Source: CAZWKQ01 sp964634005 (GTDB taxonomy: Bacteria; Bacteroidota; Bacteroidia; Bacteroidales; JACABE01). From it: DNA of 64,000 nt. Where the stretch lies: contig CAZWKQ010000013.1 in the NCBI GenBank assembly GCA_964634005.1, positions 12,427 to 76,426 on the forward strand, read 5' to 3'. The notes beneath the pieces are model-generated. The model was given only the letters and a program-made list of their open reading frames with translations, ran no database searches and was not told the origin of the DNA. The position numbers and the translations under genes were made by a program. Positions 35,379 through 44,281 of this stretch are shown in pieces (positions within the stretch are counted from its first letter, which is position 1; every line of letters begins with the position of its first letter).

Positions 35379-35402
35379 ACAATATTTTCGGAAAAATATT
35401 GT
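35379..35402 (+). terminator. A-T hairpin between pgi and the PASTA gene
   Basis: ACAATATTTT and AAAATATTGT form a perfect 10-bp stem with a 4-base loop, followed by a T-rich stretch that repeats AATATTGTTTTTTT. It could terminate pgi transcription. It could also act as a weak attenuator if transcription starts at the -7 element 14 bases before it. Confidence 0.4.
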
Positions 35403-35441
35403 TTAATAATATTGTTTTTTTAGGAATATAATATCTCGCCG

Positions 35442-36260
35442 ATGCGTTGGATTGATTTTATTAAAAGTCGTTTGTTTTTAAAACACTTGGCTCTTGCCAT
35501 AGGACTTACAATAGCTATAGTTTACATAGTTATATTATCGTTGAATTTATATACACACCATGGAGAATCATATACAGTCCCCGATTTTATAGGAATGTTT
35601 CCCGATGAACTCAAAGAATATGCCGATAATAACGGCTTTGAGTTTATTGTTATTGACTCTATATATGATGCAAAAAAACCTGCAGGGAGTATAATACTGC
35701 AAGACCCTTTCCCAAACAGTAAAGTTAAGAAAAACCGTAAAATTTATCTGACAATAGTAACTAAAGAACCTGAAAAAGTAAGTATGCCCAACTTGATTGA
35801 TTTGTCTTTGAGACAATCTATTTCTTTGCTTGAAACTTATGGTCTTCAGGTCGGTTCACTTGAATATATCCCTGATATAGCTAAAAACGCCGTAATTCAA
35901 CAAAAATATCAGGGCAAAGTAATTCAAAGCGGTGAATTAATTAAAAAAGGTTCACGCATTGATTTGGTTGTCGGACAAGGAATGAACGGCGATAAAATTC
36001 AGATACCGTTTCTTATAGGTAAAAAACAAAGTGAAGTATTGAAAATTCTGAGAAATTCTTCACTTAATATTGGAAATGAAATTTTTGAAGACACAAAAGA
36101 TACTTCTCACGCAAGGGTTTATATTCAAGAGCCGATTTACGCTCCCGGAAAATTAATAAACATGGGTGGAATAATAAATGTAATTTATCGCTCAGATAAA
36201 AAAGTCAAATTCGACGAAGTTATCAGAAACTATCAATTTGATACGTCTTTTAACAATTAA
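35442..36260 (+). CDS. Membrane-anchored PASTA-domain protein
   Basis: The 272-residue protein has one membrane helix (about 16-38), then three PASTA domains. They start at VPDFIGMFPDELKEYADNNG (about 53), MPNLIDLSLRQSISLLETYG (about 115) and IPFLIGKKQSEVLKILRNSS (about 187). PASTA domains elsewhere bind peptidoglycan or act as spacers in serine/threonine kinases and PBP2x. Here no kinase or transpeptidase part is present. The topology suggests a cytoplasmic N-terminus and periplasmic PASTA modules. It is followed 12 bases later by a T9SS protein gene and then an RluA-type synthase. Confidence 0.9.
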   Translation: MRWIDFIKSRLFLKHLALAIGLTIAIVYIVILSLNLYTHHGESYTVPDFIGMFPDELKEYADNNGFEFIVIDSIYDAKKPAGSIILQDPFPNSKVKKNRKIYLTIVTKEPEKVSMPNLIDLSLRQSISLLETYGLQVGSLEYIPDIAKNAVIQQKYQGKVIQSGELIKKGSRIDLVVGQGMNGDKIQIPFLIGKKQSEVLKILRNSSLNIGNEIFEDTKDTSHARVYIQEPIYAPGKLINMGGIINVIYRSDKKVKFDEVIRNYQFDTSFNN

Positions 36261-36272
36261 TACAGCATTGAT

Positions 36273-38213
36273 ATGCGAATAAAATTAACATTAATAGCAG
36301 TTTTTTTTTCTATATTAACAACTTATTCTCAGGAAATAATAGTTCCTCTTGCAGGAAATCCCAATTTATATGGTTTAAAAAAAACGGAAAGAAATAAAAA
36401 CGCATCCACTCCCCTATTGCTCCCTTTTTTTGATGATTTTTCTAATTATACTCTTTATCCCGATTCAGCTCTTTGGGACGACAATTATGCTTATATTAAT
36501 ACGCAATTTGCCATAAACCCCATAAGCATTGGTGTTGCAACATTAGATGCTCTTGATGAAAACGGCAACCTTCACTCAAACGCAAGCTCATCGCAATTTC
36601 CGGCTGATACACTTACTTCTAAAACAATAAGACTTGACTCTGTTTTTGAACCTTCAATAAATGCTTTTAAAGCAATTAAAATTTCCGATTCATTATATTT
36701 TAGCTTTTATTTTCAACCCGGTGGAGGCAGAGGAAATCCTTGGGAACGAATTGGCGATGCACCCGAAAAAGAAGATTCTCTTGTACTTGAATTTTTCAGC
36801 CCCCCATTACAAAAATGGATACATATATGGAGTACAACCGGAATGCCTCTCGATTCAATTTATTTAAAAACAAATCAGTATTTTAAGTATGTAATGATAC
36901 CAGTTAATGATTCGGTAAAATTCTTTCACAAAGACTTTAAGTTCAGATTCAGAAATTACTGCAGCTTAGGCAATAATATCATACCAAGCTGGTCGGGCAA
37001 TTGTGACCAATGGAACATCGATTACATTTACCTCGATAAACAAAGAAGACAAAAAGACACTACATTCAGAGATCTGACATTTATCGAAAAAGCCCCTTCT
37101 TTTCTAAAAAAATATCAGGCAATGCCTGCCGGACAATACCAAATAAGCGAACTTAAAGATACACTATACATAAAACTAAGCAACCTTGATGACACATTAC
37201 TTTATTCGGAGTATAAATACGAAATTAGAAATAATGGCGTCTTGGTTCATACCGAAAACAGAGGGCCTGAAAATATTAAGCCTTTTTGGGTTAACGGCTA
37301 TCAGGATTTGATAGTACACTCTAAACCGCCTGTAACTTACGATTTCCAGCCGCCTCTACTTTATTCCAAAACATTCGAAATAAGACACATTTTTAAAAAA
37401 ACAGGTCCTCAGGACTTTTGTCCGAAAAATGACACAAATATTTTCTACCAAATATTCGACAACTACTATGCTTACGATGATGGTACAGCTGAAAACGGTT
37501 ATGGACTATCCCCGGCAGGCTCAAAACTTGCATACAAGTTTACATTAAACCATCCCGATACTCTGGTAGCTGTTGAGATGTACTTCAATTCAACTTTTAA
37601 TCAGGCAAATCAAAAACTGTTCTATTTAACAGTATGGAATGACAACGGAAGCGAAAAACCGGGAGACACAATCTACAGAAGCAACCTGTTACTTCCTGTA
37701 TTCGAAAACAAACTCAACAAATTTCACAGCTATATTCTCGACCGACAATTAAGTGTGAGCGGGAATATTTATATTGGATGGACTCAAACAACAGATGATA
37801 ATTTAAATATTGGTTTCGATAGAAATAATTCCTCAGAAGAAAACATATTTTTTAATACTTCAGGAAATTGGCAACAATCATTTCAAAAAGGCTCACTTAT
37901 GATTAGACCATGTTTCGGGTCAAACTATCTTGGCATAAATAATAAGAACAAAAGCGATTTAACTTTTAACATATTCCCCAACCCTCTTAATAACCAATTA
38001 TTACAACTGCAATTATCTGTGGATGAACAACAATACGAAAACAACTACGAAATAATTATCAATAACCTTATGGGGGCAATTGTATATAAAAGAAATTTTT
38101 CAAATACTATAGATTTATCGGAATTAAAAGACGGAATCTATTTTATTTCGCTTATCAATTCGAAGAATGGTTATACAATTACCAAAAAATTAATTGTTTC
38201 AAAAGCTAATTGA
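36273..38213 (+). CDS. T9SS-secreted protein with C-terminal sorting domain
   Basis: The 646-residue product has a signal peptide (MRIKLTLIAVFFSILTTYS) and a type A sorting domain at the end (FNIFPNPLNNQLLQLQLSVD, then LKDGIYFISLINSKNGYTIT). The body is beta-rich with no recognised catalytic motif. SWSGNCDQWNIDYIYLDK (about 240-257) and YDDGTAENGYGLSPAGSKLA (about 400-420) are the most distinctive stretches, the first resembling carbohydrate-binding or jelly-roll folds. It lies 12 bases after the PASTA gene and 5 bases before the RluA start. This would be an unusual operon for a secreted protein. Function unknown. Confidence 0.85.
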   Translation: MRIKLTLIAVFFSILTTYSQEIIVPLAGNPNLYGLKKTERNKNASTPLLLPFFDDFSNYTLYPDSALWDDNYAYINTQFAINPISIGVATLDALDENGNLHSNASSSQFPADTLTSKTIRLDSVFEPSINAFKAIKISDSLYFSFYFQPGGGRGNPWERIGDAPEKEDSLVLEFFSPPLQKWIHIWSTTGMPLDSIYLKTNQYFKYVMIPVNDSVKFFHKDFKFRFRNYCSLGNNIIPSWSGNCDQWNIDYIYLDKQRRQKDTTFRDLTFIEKAPSFLKKYQAMPAGQYQISELKDTLYIKLSNLDDTLLYSEYKYEIRNNGVLVHTENRGPENIKPFWVNGYQDLIVHSKPPVTYDFQPPLLYSKTFEIRHIFKKTGPQDFCPKNDTNIFYQIFDNYYAYDDGTAENGYGLSPAGSKLAYKFTLNHPDTLVAVEMYFNSTFNQANQKLFYLTVWNDNGSEKPGDTIYRSNLLLPVFENKLNKFHSYILDRQLSVSGNIYIGWTQTTDDNLNIGFDRNNSSEENIFFNTSGNWQQSFQKGSLMIRPCFGSNYLGINNKNKSDLTFNIFPNPLNNQLLQLQLSVDEQQYENNYEIIINNLMGAIVYKRNFSNTIDLSELKDGIYFISLINSKNGYTITKKLIVSKAN

Positions 38214-38218
38214 TTAAC

Positions 38219-39292
38219 ATGACTGAAAATGATATTCTGAACGAAGACGATTTAGAAAAAAACTGTTTGATAGAGGAAGAACAGGAACTTTACGAACACT
38301 ATCGCTTTATAGTCGATAAGGGACAAGGACTGCTCAGGATTGATAAGTTTTTAATTCTTAGGATAGAGGGAGTTTCTCGAAATAAAATTCAAAATGCAGC
38401 AAATGCAGGGAATATTTTAGTTAATGACAAACCCGTAAAACCAAATTACAGAGTTAAACCAAACGATGTCATCAGCATAGTGATGGCACAACCTCCACGA
38501 GAAATTGAGATTATACCTGAAGATATTCCGATAAACATAGTTTACGAGGACGATGATTTAATGATAATTAATAAAAACCCCGAAATGGTCGTACATCCCG
38601 GATATGGCAACTATACCGGAACTTTACTCAATGCCGTTACATTTCATTTAAGTAAAAACGGGAAGAAAATTGATGATGAAAATCGTCCTTATTTGGTTCA
38701 TAGAATCGATAAAAATACATCAGGAATTTTATTGATAGCAAAAAATGAATTTACGCAAACTCACCTCGCCCGCCAGTTCTTCGAACATTCAATAGAAAGA
38801 AAGTATCAAGCTTTGGTATGGGGCGATTTTAAAGAAACCTGCGGAACTATATCGGGCAATATAGGAAGACACCCTAAAGACAGAAAAGTTATGACTGTTT
38901 TCCCCGATGGTTCTTCGGGCAAAGAAGCCGTTACTCATTTCAAAGTTATTGAAAAGTTTGGATATGTAACATTAATAGAATGTGAATTGGAAACAGGCAG
39001 GACGCACCAGATAAGAACACATTTAAAATACATTGGTCATCCTGTATTTAATGACGAAACATACGGCGGAAATATTATATTGAAAGGAACTACATTTACA
39101 AAATATAAGCAATTTGTAAATAATTGCTTTAAAATTATTCCACGTCACGCATTACACGCAAAGTCACTCGGATTTATTCATCCGAAAACAAAGAAAAAAC
39201 TATTTTTTGACTCCGATTTACCCGATGATTTTTTTAATGTTTTGGAAAAATGGCGAAAATATACATCAACAAAATCTCTGGAAATAGATTAA
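38219..39292 (+). CDS. RluA-family pseudouridine synthase (RluD-like)
   Basis: The start is the ATG at 38219 (MTENDILNEDDLEKNC, 357 residues), because the only codon further upstream is a TTG overlapping the previous stop. An S4 RNA-binding domain (about 43-105: RIDKFLILRIEGVSRNKIQN) precedes the synthase core. The catalytic aspartate is in HRIDKNTSGILLIAKN (about 160-175). CELETGRTHQIRTHLKYIGHP is the other RluA signature. The S4 plus core layout suggests RluC/RluD-type rRNA modification, but the target uridine cannot be fixed from sequence. It follows the T9SS gene closely. Confidence 0.93.
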   Translation: MTENDILNEDDLEKNCLIEEEQELYEHYRFIVDKGQGLLRIDKFLILRIEGVSRNKIQNAANAGNILVNDKPVKPNYRVKPNDVISIVMAQPPREIEIIPEDIPINIVYEDDDLMIINKNPEMVVHPGYGNYTGTLLNAVTFHLSKNGKKIDDENRPYLVHRIDKNTSGILLIAKNEFTQTHLARQFFEHSIERKYQALVWGDFKETCGTISGNIGRHPKDRKVMTVFPDGSSGKEAVTHFKVIEKFGYVTLIECELETGRTHQIRTHLKYIGHPVFNDETYGGNIILKGTTFTKYKQFVNNCFKIIPRHALHAKSLGFIHPKTKKKLFFDSDLPDDFFNVLEKWRKYTSTKSLEID

Positions 39293-39326
39293 AAAATTAT
39301 TTTATTAATTTTAAAAAATTTAATAT

Positions 39327-39334
39327 TAAATTTG
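39327..39334 (+). promoter_or_regulatory. -7 element upstream of the response regulator gene
   Basis: TAAATTTG matches TAnnTTTG, 20 bases before the ATG at 39355. The leader would be very short. Confidence 0.4.
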
Positions 39335-39354
39335 CTTTGTAAAAAAATAAAAAG

Positions 39355-39993
39355 ATGAAAATAAAAGTTTTATTAGCTGAAGACCATAAAATTTTGAGAG
39401 TAGGAATTAAAAATCTGCTTCAAAACGAAAAAGATATAATACTTGTCGGGGAAGCTTCGAATGGTAACGAGGCTCTCGATATGACTATGGAGCTAAAACC
39501 TGATATAGTTCTTATGGATATAGGAATGCCCGGAATTAACGGAATAGAAGTAACACGACAAATTCAACATTTTAATAATAAAATAAAAGTTATTGCTCTT
39601 TCGATGCATACCGAACGTGAATTTGTGATTGGCATGTTTAAGGCCGGTGCAACGGGCTACTTACTTAAAGATTGCAGCTATGAAGAACTAAAAGAAGCCA
39701 TTCATAGAGTTTTTAAAAACGAAAACTATATAAGCCCTGCAATATCGGATGTTTTTATCGAAGAATTGCTTTCCGAATTTTCATACGAAGATTTAAATCA
39801 GGCAATTCAACTTAATTCTAAAGAAAAAGAAATACTTAAACTAATTGCAAATGAAAATGATGATAATTCAATTGCTAAACAGTTAAATATTAGTTTAAAA
39901 ACTTTGGAGACAAATAAAAAGCAAATAATGGTTAAACTGAATATTTACACTTTGCCCGAATTAATTAACTATGCAAAAAAGAATTTAAATTGA
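39355..39993 (+). CDS. NarL/FixJ-family response regulator
   Basis: The 212-residue protein joins a receiver domain (about 1-120; acidic pair ED at 9-10, phospho-acceptor Asp55 in IVLMDIGMPG, Lys in GYLLKDCSYEEL) to a LuxR-type helix-turn-helix (about 148-210: LNSKEKEILKLIAN, then SLKTLETNKKQIMVKL). It is a transcription regulator of the kind driven by HisKA_3 kinases. No such kinase is adjacent. The HisKA_3 kinase at 5556 in this window is the obvious candidate partner, though this is inference. The gene has its own -7 element. Confidence 0.93.
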   Translation: MKIKVLLAEDHKILRVGIKNLLQNEKDIILVGEASNGNEALDMTMELKPDIVLMDIGMPGINGIEVTRQIQHFNNKIKVIALSMHTEREFVIGMFKAGATGYLLKDCSYEELKEAIHRVFKNENYISPAISDVFIEELLSEFSYEDLNQAIQLNSKEKEILKLIANENDDNSIAKQLNISLKTLETNKKQIMVKLNIYTLPELINYAKKNLN

Positions 39994-40033
39994 AACTAAG
40001 AATTTATTTTTTAAAGGCTAATTTTAACTTTTT

Positions 40034-40738
40034 CTATAAATAATAATCTTTGGTAAGTTTCTTATATTCATCAGTAGTATTACCTTCATTGTCTTTTAAA
40101 CATATATGACTTTCTTCGGTTATACTTTTACTTTTCGACCATAAACTCAATACTCTGTTCGGGGTTCTATTTACTTGAGGCAAAACCAAAGTTTTTTTGT
40201 TACAATACAAGTTATTTATAACAGCAAATTGACTAAAAATTTCAAACTCTTTAATCGGCAATATAATAGAGGCTTTACCGTTATCGTGCATTAATTTTGA
40301 TATACCAAAAGCCAATATATCAAAAGAAAGAAAATCGGTGTGTCTTGCAATGTTCTTTCTGAAATCATTCGATTTCAACGATTTATTGTAATAAGGCGGA
40401 TTGCTTACAATTAACGAATATTTTGATTTATGTTGTAAAATATAATCTTTAAAATCAATATTTATTACTTTGAGTCTATTATTCCATGGCGACATTTCGA
40501 AATTTTCAATAGCCTGATAATACGATTGCTTGTCGATTTCAACTGCATCAATTAAAGCAAAACTCTTTTGCGCCAGCATTAATGCTATTACTCCGCATCC
40601 TGTACCTATTTCGAGTACAGTATCAGCTTCGGATGTATCTGTCCAAGCTCCCAATAAAACAGCATCAGTGCCGACTTTCATTGCCGAATTGTTGTGAAAA
40701 ACCTTAAATTGTTTGAAATAAAAAGGATTATCCGACAT
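40034..40738 (-). CDS. trmN6: tRNA1(Val) (adenine37-N6)-methyltransferase
   Basis: TrmN6 (YfiC) methylates A37 of tRNA-Val1. The 234 residues have FYFKQFKVFHNNSAMKVGTD at the start, the SAM motif VLEIGTGCGVIALMLAQ (about 40-56) and the catalytic NPPYYNKSLKS (about 116-126). LSFDILAFGISKLMHDNGKAS lies before the last strand. Length fits. The first 11 bases overlap the end of rimM, so the two are translationally coupled, and mnmA comes just before them. Confidence 0.93.
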   Translation of the reverse strand: MSDNPFYFKQFKVFHNNSAMKVGTDAVLLGAWTDTSEADTVLEIGTGCGVIALMLAQKSFALIDAVEIDKQSYYQAIENFEMSPWNNRLKVINIDFKDYILQHKSKYSLIVSNPPYYNKSLKSNDFRKNIARHTDFLSFDILAFGISKLMHDNGKASIILPIKEFEIFSQFAVINNLYCNKKTLVLPQVNRTPNRVLSLWSKSKSITEESHICLKDNEGNTTDEYKKLTKDYYL

Positions 40739-41258
40739 TTATATACATTTCAATAAGCCCTTCAGGAGCATCAATTAATATACATTTATTAATTCTGTCG
40801 ACTTCGACAATAATTTCATCAACAATAGGAATAAGAACTTCTTTATTATCAGGAGTTAAAACCTGAAAAATCGATTGAGCTGGATACTCCAATACTGATG
40901 AAATATAACCTATTTTACCAAAGTTTTTATCAATTATTTCAAAATTAATGATTTCATGAAAATAAAATTTGTTTCCATCTAACTTGGGCAGAAATTCCAG
41001 TGGCAAGTAAACTTCCTTTTTTATCAAGGCAGGAATTATATTAATGTCAATGTCTTCGAATTTTACTGTAGCATGATTGTTTTTCAATTGAATTTTTTCA
41101 ATAAAAAAAGGCACCAAATCTGTTCCAAAATCAACAAAAACTGAATCGATATTATTGTAATTTTCGGGCTCATCGACATCAAGAAATATATCTATTAAAC
41201 CTTTATAACCAATTTGTTTTGTAATTATCCCTAAGTAAAAGCAATCGTCTTTTCTCAT
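40728..41258 (-). CDS. rimM: Ribosome maturation factor RimM
   Basis: RimM helps assemble the 30S head domain by binding S19. The 176-residue protein has the N-terminal RimM barrel (CFYLGIITKQIGYKGLIDIF, about 6-25) and the C-terminal PRC-like barrel (INFEIIDKNFGKIGYISSVLEYPA, about 105-128, then IPIVDEIIVEVD). Length is normal. It lies 15 bases after mnmA, and its stop overlaps trmN6. In many bacteria rimM sits by rpsP and trmD; here the partners are tRNA-modification genes instead. Confidence 0.92.
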   Translation of the reverse strand: MRKDDCFYLGIITKQIGYKGLIDIFLDVDEPENYNNIDSVFVDFGTDLVPFFIEKIQLKNNHATVKFEDIDINIIPALIKKEVYLPLEFLPKLDGNKFYFHEIINFEIIDKNFGKIGYISSVLEYPAQSIFQVLTPDNKEVLIPIVDEIIVEVDRINKCILIDAPEGLIEMYINVG

Positions 41259-41273
41259 ACGAACACTTTAAAA

Positions 41274-42347
41274 TTAAAAATCATTAATAATCATACCACT
41301 TCCAATACAAATACTTTTGTCTTTATCATAAATAACCCCAAACTGTCCTGCGGCAATTCCCTGAATTTTCTCTTCAGAACGAATTCGGTATATATCGCCG
41401 ATTTTTTCTATTGAACCTTCAGTAAATTCGGGAGTATGACGAATTTTGAAGCTTATTTCTTTTACATCATTAAAATCACCCCAACAATCTTCGGTAATAA
41501 ATTGAAATGCAGATAAATTTACAATTTTTCCGTATTGAGTTTCAGGATCATAGCCATTAGAGACGAATATATTATTTTCATCAATATCCTTCTTTATTAC
41601 AAACCAAGGACCTCCGCTCAACCCTAAACCCTTTCGCTGACCTATTGTGTAGAACCAATAACCGTTATGATTACCCAATATTTTTCCTGTTTCCCATTCA
41701 ATAATTTTTCCTTTCCTAACCCCCAGATATCTTTTAATGAAATCATTGTAATTAATCTTTCCTAAAAAACAAATACCCTGACTATCTTTACGTTCGGCAC
41801 TCGGAAGCTTATTTTCCAGAGCAATTTGTCTGACCTCTTTTTTAAGAAAATTGCCTATCGGAAACATTAATTTTGATACTTGTAAATAGTTTAATTGTCC
41901 GAGAAAATAAGTCTGATCCTTTACCTTATCTTTTGCTGCAGCTAAATAGAATTTATCGTTTTTTTCGATAATATTTGCATAATGACCTGTTGATATTTTA
42001 TCGAAATCTTTACCGTATCTTTCCTCAAAAGTACCGAATTTTATCAGTTTATTACACATTATGTCGGGATTTGGAGTTAAACCTCTTTTTACCGATTGAA
42101 TTGTATAATCAACTACGCTTTCCCAATATTCTTTGTGTAAAGAAACTATTTCGAACCTGCAAGCATATTTCTTGGCAATATATTTTGTTATTTCAATATC
42201 TTCCTCCGAAGGACAGTCGATATATCCATGCTCGTCCTCCATTCCGATTTTAATGTAAAATATCGTGGGATCGTAACCCTGTTCTTTAAGCAAATGAACA
42301 GTAACAGAGCTATCAACACCTCCGGAAACCAATGCAGCTATTTCCAT
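41274..42347 (-). CDS. mnmA: tRNA-specific 2-thiouridylase MnmA
   Basis: MnmA adds sulphur at C2 of wobble uridine 34 in tRNA-Lys, -Glu and -Gln. The 357 residues show the PP-loop LVSGGVDSSV (6-15), the catalytic Cys98 in TPNPDIMCNKLIKFG and Cys193 in DSQGICFLGK. Another MnmA signature is TGHYA, about 120-124. An insert near residue 40 (DEHGYIDCPSEEDIE) is present, as is common in this family. First gene of the mnmA-rimM-trmN6 run, all three acting on tRNA or rRNA maturation. Confidence 0.96.
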   Translation of the reverse strand: MEIAALVSGGVDSSVTVHLLKEQGYDPTIFYIKIGMEDEHGYIDCPSEEDIEITKYIAKKYACRFEIVSLHKEYWESVVDYTIQSVKRGLTPNPDIMCNKLIKFGTFEERYGKDFDKISTGHYANIIEKNDKFYLAAAKDKVKDQTYFLGQLNYLQVSKLMFPIGNFLKKEVRQIALENKLPSAERKDSQGICFLGKINYNDFIKRYLGVRKGKIIEWETGKILGNHNGYWFYTIGQRKGLGLSGGPWFVIKKDIDENNIFVSNGYDPETQYGKIVNLSAFQFITEDCWGDFNDVKEISFKIRHTPEFTEGSIEKIGDIYRIRSEEKIQGIAAGQFGVIYDKDKSICIGSGMIINDF

Positions 42348-42656
42348 TTTTTTATTGCAAAATTACAAAATAGAATATTCATATCTATTTAAAACTCTTA
42401 TTTTTTATAATTGCCTGTTAATTAATATCTAATAATAATATTTTCGACTTACTTAATTATTTATAAATCTAATTTAATCATCAAAATCTAACAATAATTT
42501 TAAAAACAGATATATCAAAAATTTGGAGTAAAATATATTATTTTATTGAATTTCCCGTATTGATAGTCATAAAGTTATAAAACTTCTTTTTTAATATTTT
42601 TTTTTGACAATTATGATTTTTTTAAAAAAGTTTGTAACTTTATAAAAATTTTTATT
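42348..42656. other. Divergent intergenic region, AT-rich
   Basis: This 309-base stretch separates mnmA (minus strand) and a hybrid kinase gene (plus strand). It holds one clear -7 element for mnmA (42358-42365). No RNA gene, repeat or open frame was seen in the remainder, which is very AT-rich. TAACTTTA at 42635-42642 is a near match to the -7 consensus for the kinase gene. Confidence 0.5.
42358..42365 (-). promoter_or_regulatory. -7 element upstream of mnmA
   Basis: The minus strand reads TAATTTTG, matching TAnnTTTG, 11 bases before the mnmA ATG. This would give a nearly leaderless transcript. No -33 TTG at normal spacing. Confidence 0.4.
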
Positions 42657-44267
42657 ATGAGCGAAGCCGAAGATATAAATAAAAGAATTCAGTTTTTAGA
42701 AAAACGAAATTTTGAACTCGAGAAAGAGAACCAACTTCTTTTTGAGACAAAAGAAAAATTAAAAATGATAATTGATAACAGTGGCGAAGGAGTTGGTATA
42801 GTTGATAAAAACGAAACTTTTATATTCGCAAATAAAGCAGCTGAATGTATTTTCGGTGTTTCGGAAAATATGCTTCAAGGGTGCAATCTGAATGAATTTA
42901 TTCATCCCGATTCAGCACATATTATCAAAGAACAGAGTCAGTATCGTCAAAAGGGGGAAAAAAGTTCGTATGAAATTGTAATTATAAGAAAAGACGGAGA
43001 GATGAGAAACTTATTGGTAACAGCCACCCCATATTTTGAGGCAAACGATGAATATGCTGGAGCTTTTGGTATTTTCAGAGATATTACACATTTAAAAAAA
43101 TACGAGGCCGAACTTATAATGGCAAAAGAAAAAGCCGAAGAAAGCGACAGACTTAAATCTGTTTTCCTTGCAAACGTTAGTCATGAATTGAGAACACCAT
43201 TAAACGGCATTTTAGGTTTTACTAATATCTTAAAAGAAGAACTTAACGACAAGTACTTTATCGAGATGGTCGATTTTATTGAAAAAAGCGGCAACCGCCT
43301 ACTCGAAACAATAAATTCGATTATTGATTTTTCGGTTCTAGAATCAAAAAAAATAAAAACACAAATGGCAATGATAAACCTAAACGAATTACTACATGAA
43401 ATAACCAAATATCATTGCAGCAGTGCATCAATAAAAAATTTATACTTAACTTATGAATCACCTGATAAGAATATTATTGTTAATACTGATGAAAGGCTGC
43501 TAAAACAACTGATGGATAATTTAATTAGTAATGCAATAAAATATACAGTAAAAGGAGGAATTATTGTGGAATTAGATTATAAAATTGCAGAAAATCAAAA
43601 GACAGCAATTATTAATGTCAAAGACACAGGAATTGGGATACCTGAAGAAAAAATTCCATATATTTTCAAAGAGTTTCGACAGGTTAGCGAAGGCTACAAC
43701 AGGGCTTTTGAAGGCAGCGGATTGGGCTTAAGTATATGTAGCGGAATTGTGAAGCTTTTGGGAGGAGAGATTTCTGTTGAAAGTACAGTGAACAAAGGAA
43801 GCACATTTTCTGTTTCAATACCCGCAGACGAGATAAACGAAATTCAAATTCCGGAAGATGATAATATGGAAAATAACCAACTAATAAACAAAAAAAACAA
43901 GCCTTTGATTTTATTAGTCGAAGACGATGATACTAATCGTCAATTTACATTTTACAGCCTTAGAAACTTTTATCAAGTGCATATTGCTTGCGATGGAATT
44001 ACGGCCATAGAAATGGCATCGAAGATACAATATGATGCTATTTTAATGGATATAAATCTCGGCAAAGAAATGAACGGAATAGAAGCAACTAAGGCAATAA
44101 GAAATATAAACGGTTACGAAAAAACTCCCATAGCGGCAGTAACCGCCAATGTTATGCCCGGTATGCGTGAAGAATTTCTATCAAATGGCTGCACTCATTA
44201 CTTAGCAAAACCTTTCCAAGTAAAAGAAATTAGAAATCTTGTAAGAGAAATGCTTGAAAATCAGTAA
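42657..44267 (+). CDS. Cytoplasmic PAS-histidine kinase-receiver hybrid
   Basis: The 536 residues run: short coiled coil (about 5-35), PAS domain (about 36-145), HisKA with His176 in FLANVSHELRTPLNG, HATPase (NLISNAIKYT, DTGIGIPEEKI, GSGLGLSIC), and a C-terminal receiver domain (about 415-536, Asp465 in AILMDINLGKEMNG, with Lys in YLAKPFQ). No membrane helix, so the signal is cytoplasmic. Hybrid kinases of this kind pass phosphate to an Hpt protein or a separate regulator. It converges on the aminotransferase gene with a 14-base gap. Confidence 0.93.
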   Translation: MSEAEDINKRIQFLEKRNFELEKENQLLFETKEKLKMIIDNSGEGVGIVDKNETFIFANKAAECIFGVSENMLQGCNLNEFIHPDSAHIIKEQSQYRQKGEKSSYEIVIIRKDGEMRNLLVTATPYFEANDEYAGAFGIFRDITHLKKYEAELIMAKEKAEESDRLKSVFLANVSHELRTPLNGILGFTNILKEELNDKYFIEMVDFIEKSGNRLLETINSIIDFSVLESKKIKTQMAMINLNELLHEITKYHCSSASIKNLYLTYESPDKNIIVNTDERLLKQLMDNLISNAIKYTVKGGIIVELDYKIAENQKTAIINVKDTGIGIPEEKIPYIFKEFRQVSEGYNRAFEGSGLGLSICSGIVKLLGGEISVESTVNKGSTFSVSIPADEINEIQIPEDDNMENNQLINKKNKPLILLVEDDDTNRQFTFYSLRNFYQVHIACDGITAIEMASKIQYDAILMDINLGKEMNGIEATKAIRNINGYEKTPIAAVTANVMPGMREEFLSNGCTHYLAKPFQVKEIRNLVREMLENQ

Positions 44268-44281
44268 AAAAAGCAACAGAG

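Noticed and set aside
42348..42656. Riboswitch or tRNA in the 309-base divergent gap
   Set aside because: No cloverleaf, conserved box or strong stem was seen; the region is simply AT-rich.
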